Shown: positions 8,242-18,222, numbered from the stretch's first letter. The stretch: 64,000 nt of DNA from Saccharicrinis sp050589685 (GCF_050589685.1 NZ_JBNGOS010000008.1:124001-188000), one strand, 5' to 3'. Numbers and translations are program-made. The notes: generated by a model from the sequence alone, not told the origin.

Positions 8242-8982
8242 TTAAATTTTTCTGAACAAATTATCGGTTATACTAACCTTGTAGGTTTCTAAATCGCCAT
8301 ATCCTTTAAAACCTAGCTTTAAATAAACAGGTTCTCCTGCCTTTGAGGCATGAAGCACACAAAAATCGCAATCATTATTTTTAGCGATTTGTATTAAGTA
8401 TTGTGTCATACTTTTAGCGATTCCCATTTTTCTACTATTCGGTATGGTACCAATCATGTGCAATCCTGCAAGTTTTCCTGAATCAAAAAAGATACCACCG
8501 CACCCAAGGTAATGGCTGTCCGACACGTAATTGTAAAGTTGTATTTTTAAGTTGTCATTGCAGATGGCATGCACAATTTCACCATCTACATTATAACCAA
8601 AAGCTAACGATGCGGTCTGGGCAAATTTATCAGCGTCCTGTTTGGTCTTCACCTGAACAATGTTTGGGTCTGGAGTAGTATGCCGATTATATGACTTTAA
8701 GTTTAATGCCATATTCTTTTGTCCGGATATTAGTTCTGTTTGAGGGTTTTCGTTTAGATTATTTGGTTGGGGCATGGTTACGAGGTTTGGCAATTTTCCC
8801 TGGTGTATTTTTTTAAGAATATCTGAAAAATCAGCTTTAGGGGACACGTCAAATATTCTTTTGGGCCAATCGGAACCTGAAACAGCCACAGCCTTCAATT
8901 CATCCCGGACCATGAACAAATTTGACTGGATTCCTATGTAGGACCAGAATTCGTAAAGGTTATTTATAATCAAGTGATTCAT
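8242..8982 (-). CDS. GNAT-family N-acetyltransferase
   Basis: A 246-aa protein whose C-terminal part (about residues 110-246) has the acetyl-CoA-binding fold: GLHMIGTIPNSRKMGIAKSM (motif A with a degenerate R/Q-x-x-G-x-G/A loop), then ALHASKAGEPVYLKLGFKGYG-like motif B. The N-terminal 100 residues are less typical and may be a degenerate second GNAT lobe. The substrate is not predictable. Its ATG overlaps the stop of the upstream reductase by 4 bases (ATGA), so the two are translationally coupled. Confidence 0.8.
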   Translation of the reverse strand: MNHLIINNLYEFWSYIGIQSNLFMVRDELKAVAVSGSDWPKRIFDVSPKADFSDILKKIHQGKLPNLVTMPQPNNLNENPQTELISGQKNMALNLKSYNRHTTPDPNIVQVKTKQDADKFAQTASLAFGYNVDGEIVHAICNDNLKIQLYNYVSDSHYLGCGGIFFDSGKLAGLHMIGTIPNSRKMGIAKSMTQYLIQIAKNNDCDFCVLHASKAGEPVYLKLGFKGYGDLETYKVSITDNLFRKI

Positions 8983-9521
8983 CTTTTTCTTGTATAGGTA
9001 TCCTGGGTTATCGCATTTAAAAACACTTCTGATTTAACGTGATTAAACAACATGGGGTTTGGCAATTCCGAAAATAACGGTGTGCCGCCTCCAATTAATA
9101 TGGGAAGGGTTGTCAGAATCATTTCGTCAATTAAATCCTCTTTTAGAAAACCCTGAACTGTGTTGCCCCCATCGATATAAAGTTTATGGTATCCTTGTTT
9201 GTTTAATTGCGTAACAATTTCGTTTGGTGCACCTTTCACCAATTCTACATGTTCCGTATATCCCACGGGAATTTTTTTTAAAGTATGGGATGCAACAAAA
9301 ACAGGTAAATGGTATGGCCATGGAATATTAAAACTCAACACCTTTTCAAAAGTTGTTCTTCCCATGATTATAGCATCAATTTTATGAATAAAATCAACAT
9401 ATCCTAAATCTTTACCCTCCGGATTGGGAACTGTATTTTCCAACCAATCAATTCCGCCATTTATATCGGCAATATAACCATCCAAACTTTTTGCTATAAA
9501 CACGTAATTTTTGTTTTCCAT
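8979..9521 (-). CDS. dihydrofolate reductase family protein (RibD C-terminal-like)
   Basis: A 180-aa NADPH-binding reductase-fold protein of the YwjB/YyaP type. Seen: NYVFIAKSLDGYIADINGG at the N-terminus, IIMGRTTFEKVL, the KLYIDGGNTVQGFL nucleotide-binding segment and TTLPILIGGGTPLF. These small stand-alone relatives of DHFR and RibD have no fixed reaction; true FolA activity is unlikely because the classic folate-site residues are not obvious. It is followed, with a 4-base overlap, by the GNAT gene. Confidence 0.85.
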   Translation of the reverse strand: MENKNYVFIAKSLDGYIADINGGIDWLENTVPNPEGKDLGYVDFIHKIDAIIMGRTTFEKVLSFNIPWPYHLPVFVASHTLKKIPVGYTEHVELVKGAPNEIVTQLNKQGYHKLYIDGGNTVQGFLKEDLIDEMILTTLPILIGGGTPLFSELPNPMLFNHVKSEVFLNAITQDTYTRKR

Positions 9522-10085
9522 GTTTTGTATCGTTTTTTACAAAGAAAGGGTTTTTGACAGAAAAGGGTTCAGGGTTTTATCATTTTACAAATTTACGCCA
9601 TCTTCAGAACACCATCTTCAGCACTTGTTTGTAACGAAGCCATAAGTGAATTTCTAATCTAGTTCAATTACCTGCCGGACTTTATGTGCCAATATTTTTT
9701 TACTTGAAATACCTTGGGTTGTAACCCATAGGTGTTCGTAAACCATAAACTAAGGAGTTTATAATGAGAATGATCGTTCAGTTTGCTTTCTTTCCCTTTA
9801 CGAAGTCACTATGGAGTTCAACAATACCTTTAAAAAGAACAAACTAGGTGTTGATGAATAACTGCTTTGCATTTCCAGGAATTCCACATGAAAACAATGT
9901 TCTATTATGTAGCTCTAATGCAAAATCCGGGTTACATTAAAATAGATTTACATGGTAATATCTATTTATGAGACATTAATTAGGTTTTCCAGCACCCATG
10001 TATAATCTCAGGGCTATCAAAGTTGGATAACCGGTGTGATATTAGGAAATGTATGCAGTTGCATTTCGTAAATGATACTGGATTC
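9522..10085. other. 564-bp noncoding region with hairpins and a repeat fragment
   Basis: No credible gene on either strand. It holds a perfect palindrome TGGGTTGTAACCCA near 9715-9728, a second hairpin ATAAACT/AGTTTAT near 9746-9763, and a fragment of repeat R1 at 9901-9934. No tRNA-like or terminator-like element was recognised. It looks like eroded intergenic DNA. Confidence 0.5.
9901..9934 (-). repeat. repeat R1, 5' fragment
   Basis: The minus strand begins TAACCCGGATTTTGCATTAG and continues similar to the first 34 bases of the R1 copies at 22654 and 57719 (about 24 of 34 matching by eye). It lies downstream of the aldehyde dehydrogenase gene in the same orientation. Confidence 0.5.
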
Positions 10086-11672
10086 TTACAACTCAAACTT
10101 AATGCCTTGTGCCAGAGGTAAATTTTTGCTCCAGTTGATGGTGTTTGTTTGTCGGCGCATGTAGGCTTTCCATGCATCCGAACCGGACTCGCGTCCACCG
10201 CCGGTTTCCTTTTCGCCGCCAAAGGCACCGCCAATCTCGGCACCTGATGTTCCAATGTTTACATTGGCTATGCCACAATCACTTCCTACACCCGAGATAA
10301 ACGCTTCGCATTCCTGTACGTCTCTGCTAAAAATGGAAGAAGACAATCCCTGCGGGACATCATTATGCATGGCAATGGCTTCATTGAACCTTTCGTATTT
10401 CATCACATACAAAACAGGCACAAAAGATTCGTGCTGAACAATGGGCAGATGGTTTTCCGCCTGTATAATGGTGGGCAATACATAATGGCCTTTATCGGGT
10501 ATGCCGGATGTTATCAACTTGTTCCCAAATAAAACTGTGCATCGTTGCTCTTGGGCTGCTTTGATCGTGTTTTTGTAAATCTCAACCGCTCCAATATCAA
10601 TAAGGGGTCCTACCAACATTTTCTCATCCAGGGGGTTCCCTACTTTGTTTTCAACTTGTCGGTATGCTTTTTTCAGCATGTCAATTACCACAGTGTAAAT
10701 ACTTTGGTGGATAATTAGGCGGCGAGTGGAGGTGCAACGTTGCCCGGTAGTGCCTACGGAACCAAATACAATAGCCGGGATGGCCAATTGCAAATCGGCT
10801 GTTTGTGTTACGATAATGGCATTGTTTCCACCCAATTCCGCAATAGTTCTGCCCAGGCGGGCGCCTACCTTTTCGCTTACTTTTTTACCTACCCGGGTCG
10901 ACCCTGTAACCGATATCAGCGAAACTCTTTTGTCCTCGGCCATCAAGTCGCCAATTTCGGATGATGGTGCAATAATTAGGTTTAATACGCTCTCGGGAAC
11001 ATGGTTTTCCTTCAGCACTTTTTCCAGAACCTTGTGAACAGCTATGGCACAAAGGGGTACTTTTGAACTTGGTTTCCAGATGCAAACATCGCCGCATACC
11101 AATGCGATCATGGCGTTCCAGGCCCAAACTGCCATGGGAAAATTAAAGGCTGAAATGATACCGACAATGCCCAGTGGATGATATTGGTCGAGCAAGCGGT
11201 GGCCGGGGCGTTCGCTTTGCATGGTGAAACCATACAACTGTCGCGACAACCCTACGGCAAAATCGCAGATGTCGATCATTTCCTGGACTTCACCGAGTCC
11301 TTCCTGGTATATCTTGCCCATTTCCAAGGATATTAGCTTGCCTAAATTTTCCTTTTGGTGGCGTAACGCATTCCCCATCTGCCTGACAATTTCACCACGT
11401 TTGGGAGCTGGTATTGTTCGCCAGCTATTAAAGGCATGTGATGCATTGTCAACAAGGTTGATGTAGTCCGAAGAGGTGGCCTGATGAACTTTTGCAATAG
11501 GATGACCATCGATGGGCGAATGTGATGTTAGAAGCTGCCCATCTGTTTTAACCCACTTGGAGCCTGTGCATAAACCCATATTGTCGGTTTTAAGGCCGAG
11601 TTGTTTCAACATTTCCGGAATACCGAAATCCTGTTTGTGGTGTGAACGATATTTTAAATAAAATTGTGGCAT
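10086..11672 (-). CDS. aldehyde dehydrogenase, ALDH7 (aminoadipate semialdehyde) type
   Basis: A 528-aa NAD-dependent aldehyde dehydrogenase most like the ALDH7/antiquitin (AmaB, PipB) branch, which oxidises alpha-aminoadipic semialdehyde in lysine breakdown or betaine aldehyde-like substrates. Seen: FNFPMAVWAWNAM, WKPSSKVPL, VTGSTRVGKKV, catalytic Glu in IAELGGNNAI, catalytic Cys in TTGQRCTSTRR and the C-terminal GGAFGGEKETGGGRESGSDAWKAYMRRQT signature (given here as landmarks GGEKETGGGRE and MRRQT). The start is taken at ATG 11670-11672 (MPQFYLKYRS); an upstream in-frame ATG at 11708 adds 12 unlikely residues. No lysine-catabolism neighbours are present, so the substrate is inferred only from the family. 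Confidence 0.88.
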   Translation of the reverse strand: MPQFYLKYRSHHKQDFGIPEMLKQLGLKTDNMGLCTGSKWVKTDGQLLTSHSPIDGHPIAKVHQATSSDYINLVDNASHAFNSWRTIPAPKRGEIVRQMGNALRHQKENLGKLISLEMGKIYQEGLGEVQEMIDICDFAVGLSRQLYGFTMQSERPGHRLLDQYHPLGIVGIISAFNFPMAVWAWNAMIALVCGDVCIWKPSSKVPLCAIAVHKVLEKVLKENHVPESVLNLIIAPSSEIGDLMAEDKRVSLISVTGSTRVGKKVSEKVGARLGRTIAELGGNNAIIVTQTADLQLAIPAIVFGSVGTTGQRCTSTRRLIIHQSIYTVVIDMLKKAYRQVENKVGNPLDEKMLVGPLIDIGAVEIYKNTIKAAQEQRCTVLFGNKLITSGIPDKGHYVLPTIIQAENHLPIVQHESFVPVLYVMKYERFNEAIAMHNDVPQGLSSSIFSRDVQECEAFISGVGSDCGIANVNIGTSGAEIGGAFGGEKETGGGRESGSDAWKAYMRRQTNTINWSKNLPLAQGIKFEL

Positions 11673-12094
11673 AGTAATATTTTTTATCTGATTAGATCGA
11701 TAATTCAATTTACGGCTTTTTTTTAAGAGATGAGCCCACCTAATTCATATATTTTCCAGGATATAAATGTTGATGCGCGTTAAGCCTTTAATTGCTATGC
11801 GCCTGCGCCGAAGCTTCTAGTGCAAGCATAAGGCTGGTCATGGGCGAGAGCCGTCCGGTAAGAATTTGGAACAACTGGACGGAATGACTTTGGGAGGTTG
11901 TGCCAAGCAGGATTCGTAGTGCCAATTATGGATCATCAAAATTGGTTGTGACACATAATCGATGCTGGAAGCAGTAGTTTTTCGTAAAAAATAAGGGATA
12001 AATGAAATTGAAGATGATTGTTTTATGATTTTTGTCTTTTTATGTGTTGGCTGCAATGTATATCTATGCGCTTTCAAAAGAAAAACATAACTAC
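11673..12094. other. 422-bp intergenic region
   Basis: This is the divergent space between the aldehyde dehydrogenase and the POT-like transporter. No gene, terminator or clear promoter box was recognised. It contains a somewhat GC-richer patch at 11790-11950 without an open frame of interest. Confidence 0.5.
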
Positions 12095-13455
12095 ATGGGC
12101 AACACTAAAAGGAAATTTACACCTGCGTTTTGGACAGCAAATTTTGCCGAGTTGTTGGAGCGCGCCGCGTACTACGGGGTTTTTATCGTAATTACCCTTT
12201 ATTTATCAAGGATTTTAGCATTTGATGATATTGAGGCTGCGGCTATTGCAGGAACATTCTCGGCCTTGCTTTATCTTTTACCCACATTTGCAGGAGCATA
12301 CGCCGATAAAATAGGATTTAAAAAATCCCTTATTGTCGCTTTCAGTTTGCTTACGCTAGGTTACTTAGGCCTTGGTTTATTACCTACGTTTATTCAAAAT
12401 GCAGGTTTGGCAGAATACGGCACAGAAACCGTGTTTAAAGGGCTTGACAAAAGTAATTTCAGGTACGCTATCCTACCGGTGATGGCTTTAATTATTCTTG
12501 GGGAAGTTTTATTAAATCGGTTATCACTGGCACGGTCTCTCTTGAAACAAGCGAGGAGAACAGGGCTACAGGTTTTTCGATTTTTTATACCATTGTGAAC
12601 ATTGGGGCGTTCTCGGGGAAAACCATCGTTAAGCCTTTGCGCGATGCCATGGGTAATGTGGGTCTTATTAACATTAGTTACTTCTCGGCCGGGATGACTT
12701 TGTTAGCTTTAATCGCAGTGTTTTTCTTTTTTAAGCCATCCGTCCAAAAGCGGGATGGAAAGACTTTCGGTGAAATATGGAGAGCTTTTGTAAAGGTACT
12801 ATTCAATGTTCGATTAATCGTTTTGATTTTCATTGTAACCGGGTTTTGGTTAGTGCAACATCAGTTATATGCTACTATGCCAAAGTACGTATTGCGTATG
12901 GCAGGCGAGAGTGCTTCGCCAAGCTGGTATGCAAACGTTAACCCACTGGTTGTATTTTCCACTGTAGCAATAATTACCTCTTTAATGAGGCGACGAACAG
13001 CCTTGTTTTCGATGACTGTCGGTATGTTTATTATGCCTGTTTCGGCTTTTTGTATGGCGGCGGGAAATCTTTTTGATGGAGGATCAGCGATCATTGGAAT
13101 GCATCCGGTGGCCTTTATGATGATTGTCGGTATTGCTTTTCAAGGCTTGGCTGAGTCGTTTATTTCGCCTCGTTTCCTGGAGTATTTCTCGTTTCAGGCT
13201 CCTAAAGGTGAAGAAGGCCTTTATTTAGGCTTTAGTCACTTGCATTCGTTTTTATCCAGTATTGTTGGCTTTTTGATGTCAGGGGTATTACTGGATAAAT
13301 ATTGTCCCGACCCAATAAAGTTTGGTGGAAGAACAGCTGAATGGCATGCGGTGAGTGCCAATGCGCATTATATCTGGTACTATTTTGGTGCAATAGCCAT
13401 GGTTTCGGCTATTGCTTTAATAATTTATGGTCGTATATTTAAGGCCCAAGAATAA
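12095..13455 (+). pseudogene. POT/MFS-type peptide transporter, frameshifted
   Basis: Two adjacent frames together encode one polytopic transporter of the proton-dependent oligopeptide (POT) branch of the major facilitator superfamily. The first frame (12095-12598) starts MGNTKRKFTPAFWTANFAEL and has the family motif ELLERAAYYG and GAYADKIGFKKS. The second (through 13455) carries NIGAFSGKTIVKPLRD, then helices to the C-terminus. Homologous coding continues in the second frame from base 12504 (GSFIKSVITGTVSLETSEEN, then ATGFSIFYTIVNIG), so a single base is missing at the G run 12500-12503 (GGGG; restoring one G gives Leu-Gly-Gly-Ser). This is either a real loss-of-function frameshift or a homopolymer error in the sequence. 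A strong terminator follows the stop. Confidence 0.85.
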
Positions 13456-13485
13456 TTTTTTTATTCCACTTACACAACTACTGAG

Positions 13486-13520
13486 AGCCGGAAAACTTCC
13501 CACCGTTTTCCGGCTTTTTT
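13486..13520 (+). terminator. intrinsic terminator after the POT-like gene
   Basis: Perfect 11-bp stem AGCCGGAAAAC (13486-13496) / GTTTTCCGGCT (13505-13515), 8-base loop, then six T. It lies 31 bases after the stop codon. Confidence 0.93.
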
Positions 13521-13717
13521 ATTTTCGTTGAAAGAAAAAATTAGTCATAAACAGGCGGAGTACGGCGGCAGCAGATACCATGTAGTGTTTTTTACTTTTG
13601 CCATTGAAATGTATTGTTTTTGTGGGTTAGTTTGAATTTTATCAAAAAATAAGGGTTCTTGATCTACGTATAACAAAGAAAAACCGTGCTTTACTTCTTG
13701 TTTTATCCACTAGCCTA

Positions 13718-13987
13718 TTATCTTTTTATATTAAAATGTTGAAAGCCAAAATAAGGAATGTCGTGTATGAAGCAACCCTGAACATCTGACATCCTGGAGC
13801 CTTTTTTACAGCCCAAAATAAAATTGGCCAAATTATTACGTTCACCTTCCGCATCCACTTCAACCTCGCCACCAGGCAGGTTTCTTACATAGCCTTTAAT
13901 GCCATGTTCCTGCGCTTGGGCCAAAACAAAATATCGATATCCTACTCCTTGAACCCTTCCGCAAACTATCATTCTAACCCTTCTCAT
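13718..13987 (-). CDS. acyP: acylphosphatase
   Basis: An 89-aa small enzyme that hydrolyses acyl phosphates. Seen: the signature VCGRVQGVGYRYF with catalytic Arg18 and GYVRNLPGGEVEV with catalytic Asn36; the length matches the family. The start ATG at 13985-13987 leads straight into the first strand. It stands alone on the minus strand; the GC-rich family motif shows no sign of damage. The physiological substrate is not known for bacterial members. Confidence 0.93.
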   Translation of the reverse strand: MRRVRMIVCGRVQGVGYRYFVLAQAQEHGIKGYVRNLPGGEVEVDAEGERNNLANFILGCKKGSRMSDVQGCFIHDIPYFGFQHFNIKR

Positions 13988-14314
13988 CCCATTCAGTTTT
14001 TATGTATAAATTTACAGGCAAAGAATCAAATATAAAAGAGAATTCCCCTTAATTTATACTCTATCATTCGAACTATTAGTTTTTTATCACCTATTGGTTT
14101 AATTTCGATATCAATAATATTTTTTATGCCGCATCCCCCCATTGTAAGCTTAAATATTATTAAAGCCTTCAATCTGGATTTGAAATAATCCTGACGAAAG
14201 TTTAGAATGTCAAAAATTTCGTCACTCTGATGGACAGATACTATTTTTATAATAACAAATCTGGTATACACACAAAAAATAGGTAAATTGTATCGCTAAA
14301 ATCAACGTAAAACC
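13988..14314. other. 327-bp intergenic region
   Basis: Divergent space between acyP and the hybrid kinase. An open 81-codon frame exists on the minus strand (14026-14271) but has an Ile/Lys-rich composition, no recognisable family and no clear ribosome-binding site, and I do not call it. No promoter match was found for the kinase. Confidence 0.45.
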
Positions 14315-16855
14315 ATGTCCAATAAAATATTACCGGAAAAATGGATTCAGACAAAGGTCGCTATAGGTTTTATCATCATAGTGGCTATTGCAATTGTTAT
14401 TTTTTCCATCACCTACTTTTCTGTAATCTCCATTATAAAAGTGCAGAACGAGGAATACAGTCACGAATATGAGTTTACATATTTGAACCAGCTTATATTT
14501 GAGATCATCGAAACAGAAGGACTCAGCCGGGTTTATGGTATCACAGGGAAAAAGGAATACCACGAACAATATTTGCAACACCACGATTCGGTGCTAGCCG
14601 TTCTTAATTACCTAAACCTGCTTTTCCCGGATACGGTTTCGCAAGGTGGGATTAAGGAGATTGAACGATTGTATTTTCAAAAGAAAGAGTTGATGGATCA
14701 ACTGACTAAAATGAATCTTAAAAAGTTGTATGCCGAATCTGCAGAGAAAATAATAGCCTCTATTCCAGATTCTTTAAATTATGAAGTAACTCAGTTTACC
14801 TATACCAGTTTGCAGGTTGATTCTGCGCAGCAAGATGTGATTGTAGAAGATACCGTGCTGGTAATCCAGCAACAACCCGAAGATGAGAAAAAAGGTTTTT
14901 TTAAACGAATGGGCGAATTGTTTGGAGGAAGTAAAAAGAAACAGGAACCACTCGTGGAGTTGGAGGCCGTTGTTAGTAGAAAGGTGGATTCCACCGTCAT
15001 ACAGGAAACCAGGCCCAACGAAAATATCGGGGAATTAAAATCGAGAATAGAACGTGCCGAAAAAAGGGAAGAGAGATTGAATATTATTGTTCAGAAACAT
15101 GAAGATGAACTTATTCAACTCGACAGGCGTTTGACCGACCAGATTAAAAACATCGTAACTAATTTGCATGATACTACCATAAAGCGAAACGAAAACAAGC
15201 GATCGGAGCTTGAAGTTTTACGGAGCGAGATGATCGATCGTATTTTGCTGCTGGTGGGCACCGCTGTAATAATGATGTTGTTTTTTATTTTCTGGATTAG
15301 CAGGGATATCACCCGAAGCCAGAAACTTAAAAATGATATTATCAGAGCCAAAGAACGAGTTGACCGGCTTCTAAGGGTCAAGGAGCAGTTTGTAGCACAC
15401 ATGAGTCACGAGATCAGAACCCCGTTAACATCCATCATCGGTTTTTCGGAACAATTATCCGGAATGCTTAGTAAAAAAGAAAATCTACTTGTTTCGGAGC
15501 GGATACTGTTATCGGCCGAACACTTAAACGGCCTTATAAATAACGTTTTAGATTCGTCGATGCTGGAATCGGGAAATATTGCTTTTTATAAAGATAGGAT
15601 TGATGCTAAAGCCCTGATGGATGAACTTTTCCAGCTTTTTGAATTCGAAGCGCAAAAATCAGGCTTGACCTTTTCGTATAATATTGACCCCGACCTGACA
15701 GGTTTTGAGTCAGATAATCTCCGACTCAAGCAAGTGTTGATTAATCTAATTGGCAATGCATTAAAATTTACATCTAAGGGTTCGGTATATTATGATGTAA
15801 ATATTCGTAAAGACAAACTTGTTTTTACGGTAGAAGATACGGGTATAGGTATACCGAAGGATAAACAGAAATCGGTATTTAAAATGTTTAACCAGGTAAA
15901 TATCAGTTTGTCGCGAAAATACTCGGGAACAGGTTTGGGACTTTCCATTAGCCGGCAAATTATTGAAGCCATGGGAGGGAGCATACACCTTGATAGTAAA
16001 CCGAACGAAGGAAGTACCTTTACATTTGATATTCCTTACATTAAATGTGAAGTTGTGCAGGCCGATCCAATGGAGGGAGTAACTTACCTGTTTAAAGACA
16101 AAAAGATAATGGCGGTGGACGATGATGAGATGATTTGCCAATTGATTGACGGTATTCTGCACGACAGGGTTGAACGTTTGGATGTAATTTCTTCGTCCGA
16201 ACCAGCTATGCAGGCCATCGAGCATGTGAAATACGACCTTTTTCTGGTGGACCTGCATATGCCCAAGGTGGATGGATTACAATTGTTAAACATTATTCGA
16301 AACGAAAAGAAACTGACCACACCGGTTTTGTTCCTGACAGCGGATATGGTTAATTCAGAGCTGAAAGAAGCCAATAAAAAAGACAATATTTGGGTAATGG
16401 CCAAACCGTTTACGCAAAAGCAGATTATGGAGAAATTGGCGGAGATTTTTAATTTGAAAAGGAGTAAAGTTGCAGATACTAAAGTTATGGCGCCAAAAGA
16501 TGAAGAAAATGACCAGTTGTTTAGTTTAGATGGGGTGAAGTCGTTTACTGGCAATGATCAAGAATTTTTAAACTCGGTGATAAAAACATTTGTTGAGAAC
16601 TCAGATAGAGGAATTTGGGATATTAAAAAAGCGCTTTCGGAGGATCCGGAGTTTTACCATGTTGTATCGGAAAGGGCACATAAACTTCTGACCGGGTTCC
16701 GTCAGTTTAAAATTAAAAAAGGGATTGCGAAACTTACGTTGCTTGAAAAAGCCCGGGAACAAAAACTTACCAAAGAAGAAATAGTAACCAAAGTGAAGGA
16801 ATTGGAAACTTTTTGGGACGAAGTTAAAAACCAAATACAATCACTGGTAGCCTAG
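14315..16855 (+). CDS. hybrid sensor histidine kinase with receiver and HPt domains
   Basis: An 846-aa inner-membrane phosphorelay kinase. Order: TM helix (about 14-38), a long extracytoplasmic sensor (40-305) with a Lys-rich insert FFKRMGELFGGSKKKQ and a coiled-coil, second TM (309-327), HisKA with HMSHEIRTPL (phospho-His near residue 364), HATPase with NLIGNALKFT, DTGIGIP and GTGLGLSI, receiver from about 595 with acidic pocket VDDDE, phospho-Asp in FLVDLHMPKVDG and the conserved Lys in MAKPF, and a C-terminal HPt-like domain (730-846) with AHKLLTGFRQF, whose His near 788 would pass the phosphate on. It converges with an NtrC-type regulator ending 38 bases away, its most likely output partner. 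The ligand is unknown. Confidence 0.93.
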   Translation: MSNKILPEKWIQTKVAIGFIIIVAIAIVIFSITYFSVISIIKVQNEEYSHEYEFTYLNQLIFEIIETEGLSRVYGITGKKEYHEQYLQHHDSVLAVLNYLNLLFPDTVSQGGIKEIERLYFQKKELMDQLTKMNLKKLYAESAEKIIASIPDSLNYEVTQFTYTSLQVDSAQQDVIVEDTVLVIQQQPEDEKKGFFKRMGELFGGSKKKQEPLVELEAVVSRKVDSTVIQETRPNENIGELKSRIERAEKREERLNIIVQKHEDELIQLDRRLTDQIKNIVTNLHDTTIKRNENKRSELEVLRSEMIDRILLLVGTAVIMMLFFIFWISRDITRSQKLKNDIIRAKERVDRLLRVKEQFVAHMSHEIRTPLTSIIGFSEQLSGMLSKKENLLVSERILLSAEHLNGLINNVLDSSMLESGNIAFYKDRIDAKALMDELFQLFEFEAQKSGLTFSYNIDPDLTGFESDNLRLKQVLINLIGNALKFTSKGSVYYDVNIRKDKLVFTVEDTGIGIPKDKQKSVFKMFNQVNISLSRKYSGTGLGLSISRQIIEAMGGSIHLDSKPNEGSTFTFDIPYIKCEVVQADPMEGVTYLFKDKKIMAVDDDEMICQLIDGILHDRVERLDVISSSEPAMQAIEHVKYDLFLVDLHMPKVDGLQLLNIIRNEKKLTTPVLFLTADMVNSELKEANKKDNIWVMAKPFTQKQIMEKLAEIFNLKRSKVADTKVMAPKDEENDQLFSLDGVKSFTGNDQEFLNSVIKTFVENSDRGIWDIKKALSEDPEFYHVVSERAHKLLTGFRQFKIKKGIAKLTLLEKAREQKLTKEEIVTKVKELETFWDEVKNQIQSLVA

Positions 16856-16893
16856 AACCGCAAATTCTTGTTGTACCTTACGAAAACACCATT

Positions 16894-18222
16894 TCAGGCA
16901 TCAATACCGTATTTGTGTATTTTATTGTACAAGGTTTTTCTGTCAATCCCTAGAATACGGGCTGCCTTGGCTTTATTATACCGGGTCTGTTCCAAGGTTT
17001 CTACAATAATTTCTTTCTCTGATTTTTCCTTGGCAGCTTTTAATTGAAGCGGTATATCGGGTTGTTCGAGAGGTGACTGAATTTCCGGAGGTAATTCCGC
17101 CAAAGTTATTTCGTTACTTTTTGCCAGCAGAACCGCTCGTCGGATCACATTACGCAGTTCCCTTAAATTTCCGGGCCACTCATAGCTCAGGAAAATTTTT
17201 ACCACCTCAGAACCAAAATAAATATTTTCCTTGTTGAATTCATTGGAGGCCATCTGCAAAAACCGATCGCTATACACGGGTATATCTTCTTTTCTATCTC
17301 TTAAGGGCAATAGGTTAATGGAGAATTCGTTAAGTCTATGGTATAAATCCTCTCTAAATTTCCCACTAAACGAAGTCGTCCGCAAATCTTCGTTGGTGGC
17401 TGCTATTATCCTGCAATTGATGGGATATTCCTCGTTGCTGCCCAATCGGCGACCTTTACGTTCTTGGATGGCTCGTAGTAATTTTACCTGCACATCGTAA
17501 CTCAGGTTTCCGATTTCGTCGAGGAAAATAGTGCCATCCTTAACGTTCTCAAAATGTCCTTCCTTATCGTCCAAAGCACCCGTAAACGAACCTTTTTTAT
17601 GTCCGAAGAGTTCGCTGGAGGCAATGTCGGTATGTAAGGCGCCGCAATCCACTGCCACAAAGGGCTTTATGCTTCTGTGGCTAAGTTCGTGAATACGCTG
17701 GGCCACAAACTCCTTACCAACACCACTTTCGCCCAACACCAATACGGAAAGTTCGGTGCCAGCTATTAATTCAATTTGTTGGTCTATTTGTTCCGCAAAT
17801 CGGCTAACGCCCTTAATGTAATTTGAAACAGGAGCCAGTACGGGCTTATTGGCTTCGGAAGTAGTTTTAGCGATACCTCTTTTAATGACGTGTAATAGCT
17901 CATCGGGATTAACAGGTTTGGCAATATACTCGAATGCCCCCAGTTTTATAGCGTTTACAGCTACTCTAATATCGGAATAGGCGGTAATGAGTACCACGGG
18001 AGTTTTAAGATCTTTCTTCCTGACTTCGGGAATTAAATCCAATCCTGTACCGCTGTCTAACCTATAGTCGGTTAAAACCAAGTCGAATGATGAAGTCTTT
18101 ATAGCATCCAGTGCGGAGCTGAAACTACTCACAAAAACGGTTTCGAAGCTTTTTCTTTTCAGAAAGCCTTCGATCATCAATCCAAAGGAAGTGTCGTCAT
18201 CAACAATTAAAATCTTTGCCAT
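16894..18222 (-). CDS. sigma-54-dependent response regulator, NtrC family
   Basis: A 442-aa enhancer-binding activator. Receiver domain 1-120 (ILIVDDD, phospho-Asp52 in VLTDYRLD, Lys in AKPVNPDE); AAA+ domain about 130-365 with Walker A GESGVGKE, the sigma-54 contact loop GSFTGA (usual form GAFTGA, Ala to Ser), Walker B GTIFLDEIGNL and the arginine-bearing DLYHRLNEF; a Fis-type helix-turn-helix at the end (ARILGIDRKTLYNKIHKYGI). It activates sigma-54 promoters when phosphorylated. It is convergent with the hybrid kinase and probably receives phosphate from its HPt domain. No sigma-54 promoter (TGGCAC-N5-TTGC) was recognised upstream of genes in this window, so targets are elsewhere or unseen. 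Confidence 0.94.
   Translation of the reverse strand: MAKILIVDDDTSFGLMIEGFLKRKSFETVFVSSFSSALDAIKTSSFDLVLTDYRLDSGTGLDLIPEVRKKDLKTPVVLITAYSDIRVAVNAIKLGAFEYIAKPVNPDELLHVIKRGIAKTTSEANKPVLAPVSNYIKGVSRFAEQIDQQIELIAGTELSVLVLGESGVGKEFVAQRIHELSHRSIKPFVAVDCGALHTDIASSELFGHKKGSFTGALDDKEGHFENVKDGTIFLDEIGNLSYDVQVKLLRAIQERKGRRLGSNEEYPINCRIIAATNEDLRTTSFSGKFREDLYHRLNEFSINLLPLRDRKEDIPVYSDRFLQMASNEFNKENIYFGSEVVKIFLSYEWPGNLRELRNVIRRAVLLAKSNEITLAELPPEIQSPLEQPDIPLQLKAAKEKSEKEIIVETLEQTRYNKAKAARILGIDRKTLYNKIHKYGIDA

Noticed and set aside
14026..14271. 81-codon minus-strand frame upstream of acyP
   Set aside because: Ile/Lys-rich composition, no recognised family, no ribosome-binding site or terminator; probably chance in AT-rich DNA.
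15761..16258. 165-codon minus-strand frame inside the hybrid kinase
   Set aside because: Shadow of the kinase coding sequence; His/Phe/Tyr-rich composition typical of antisense frames.
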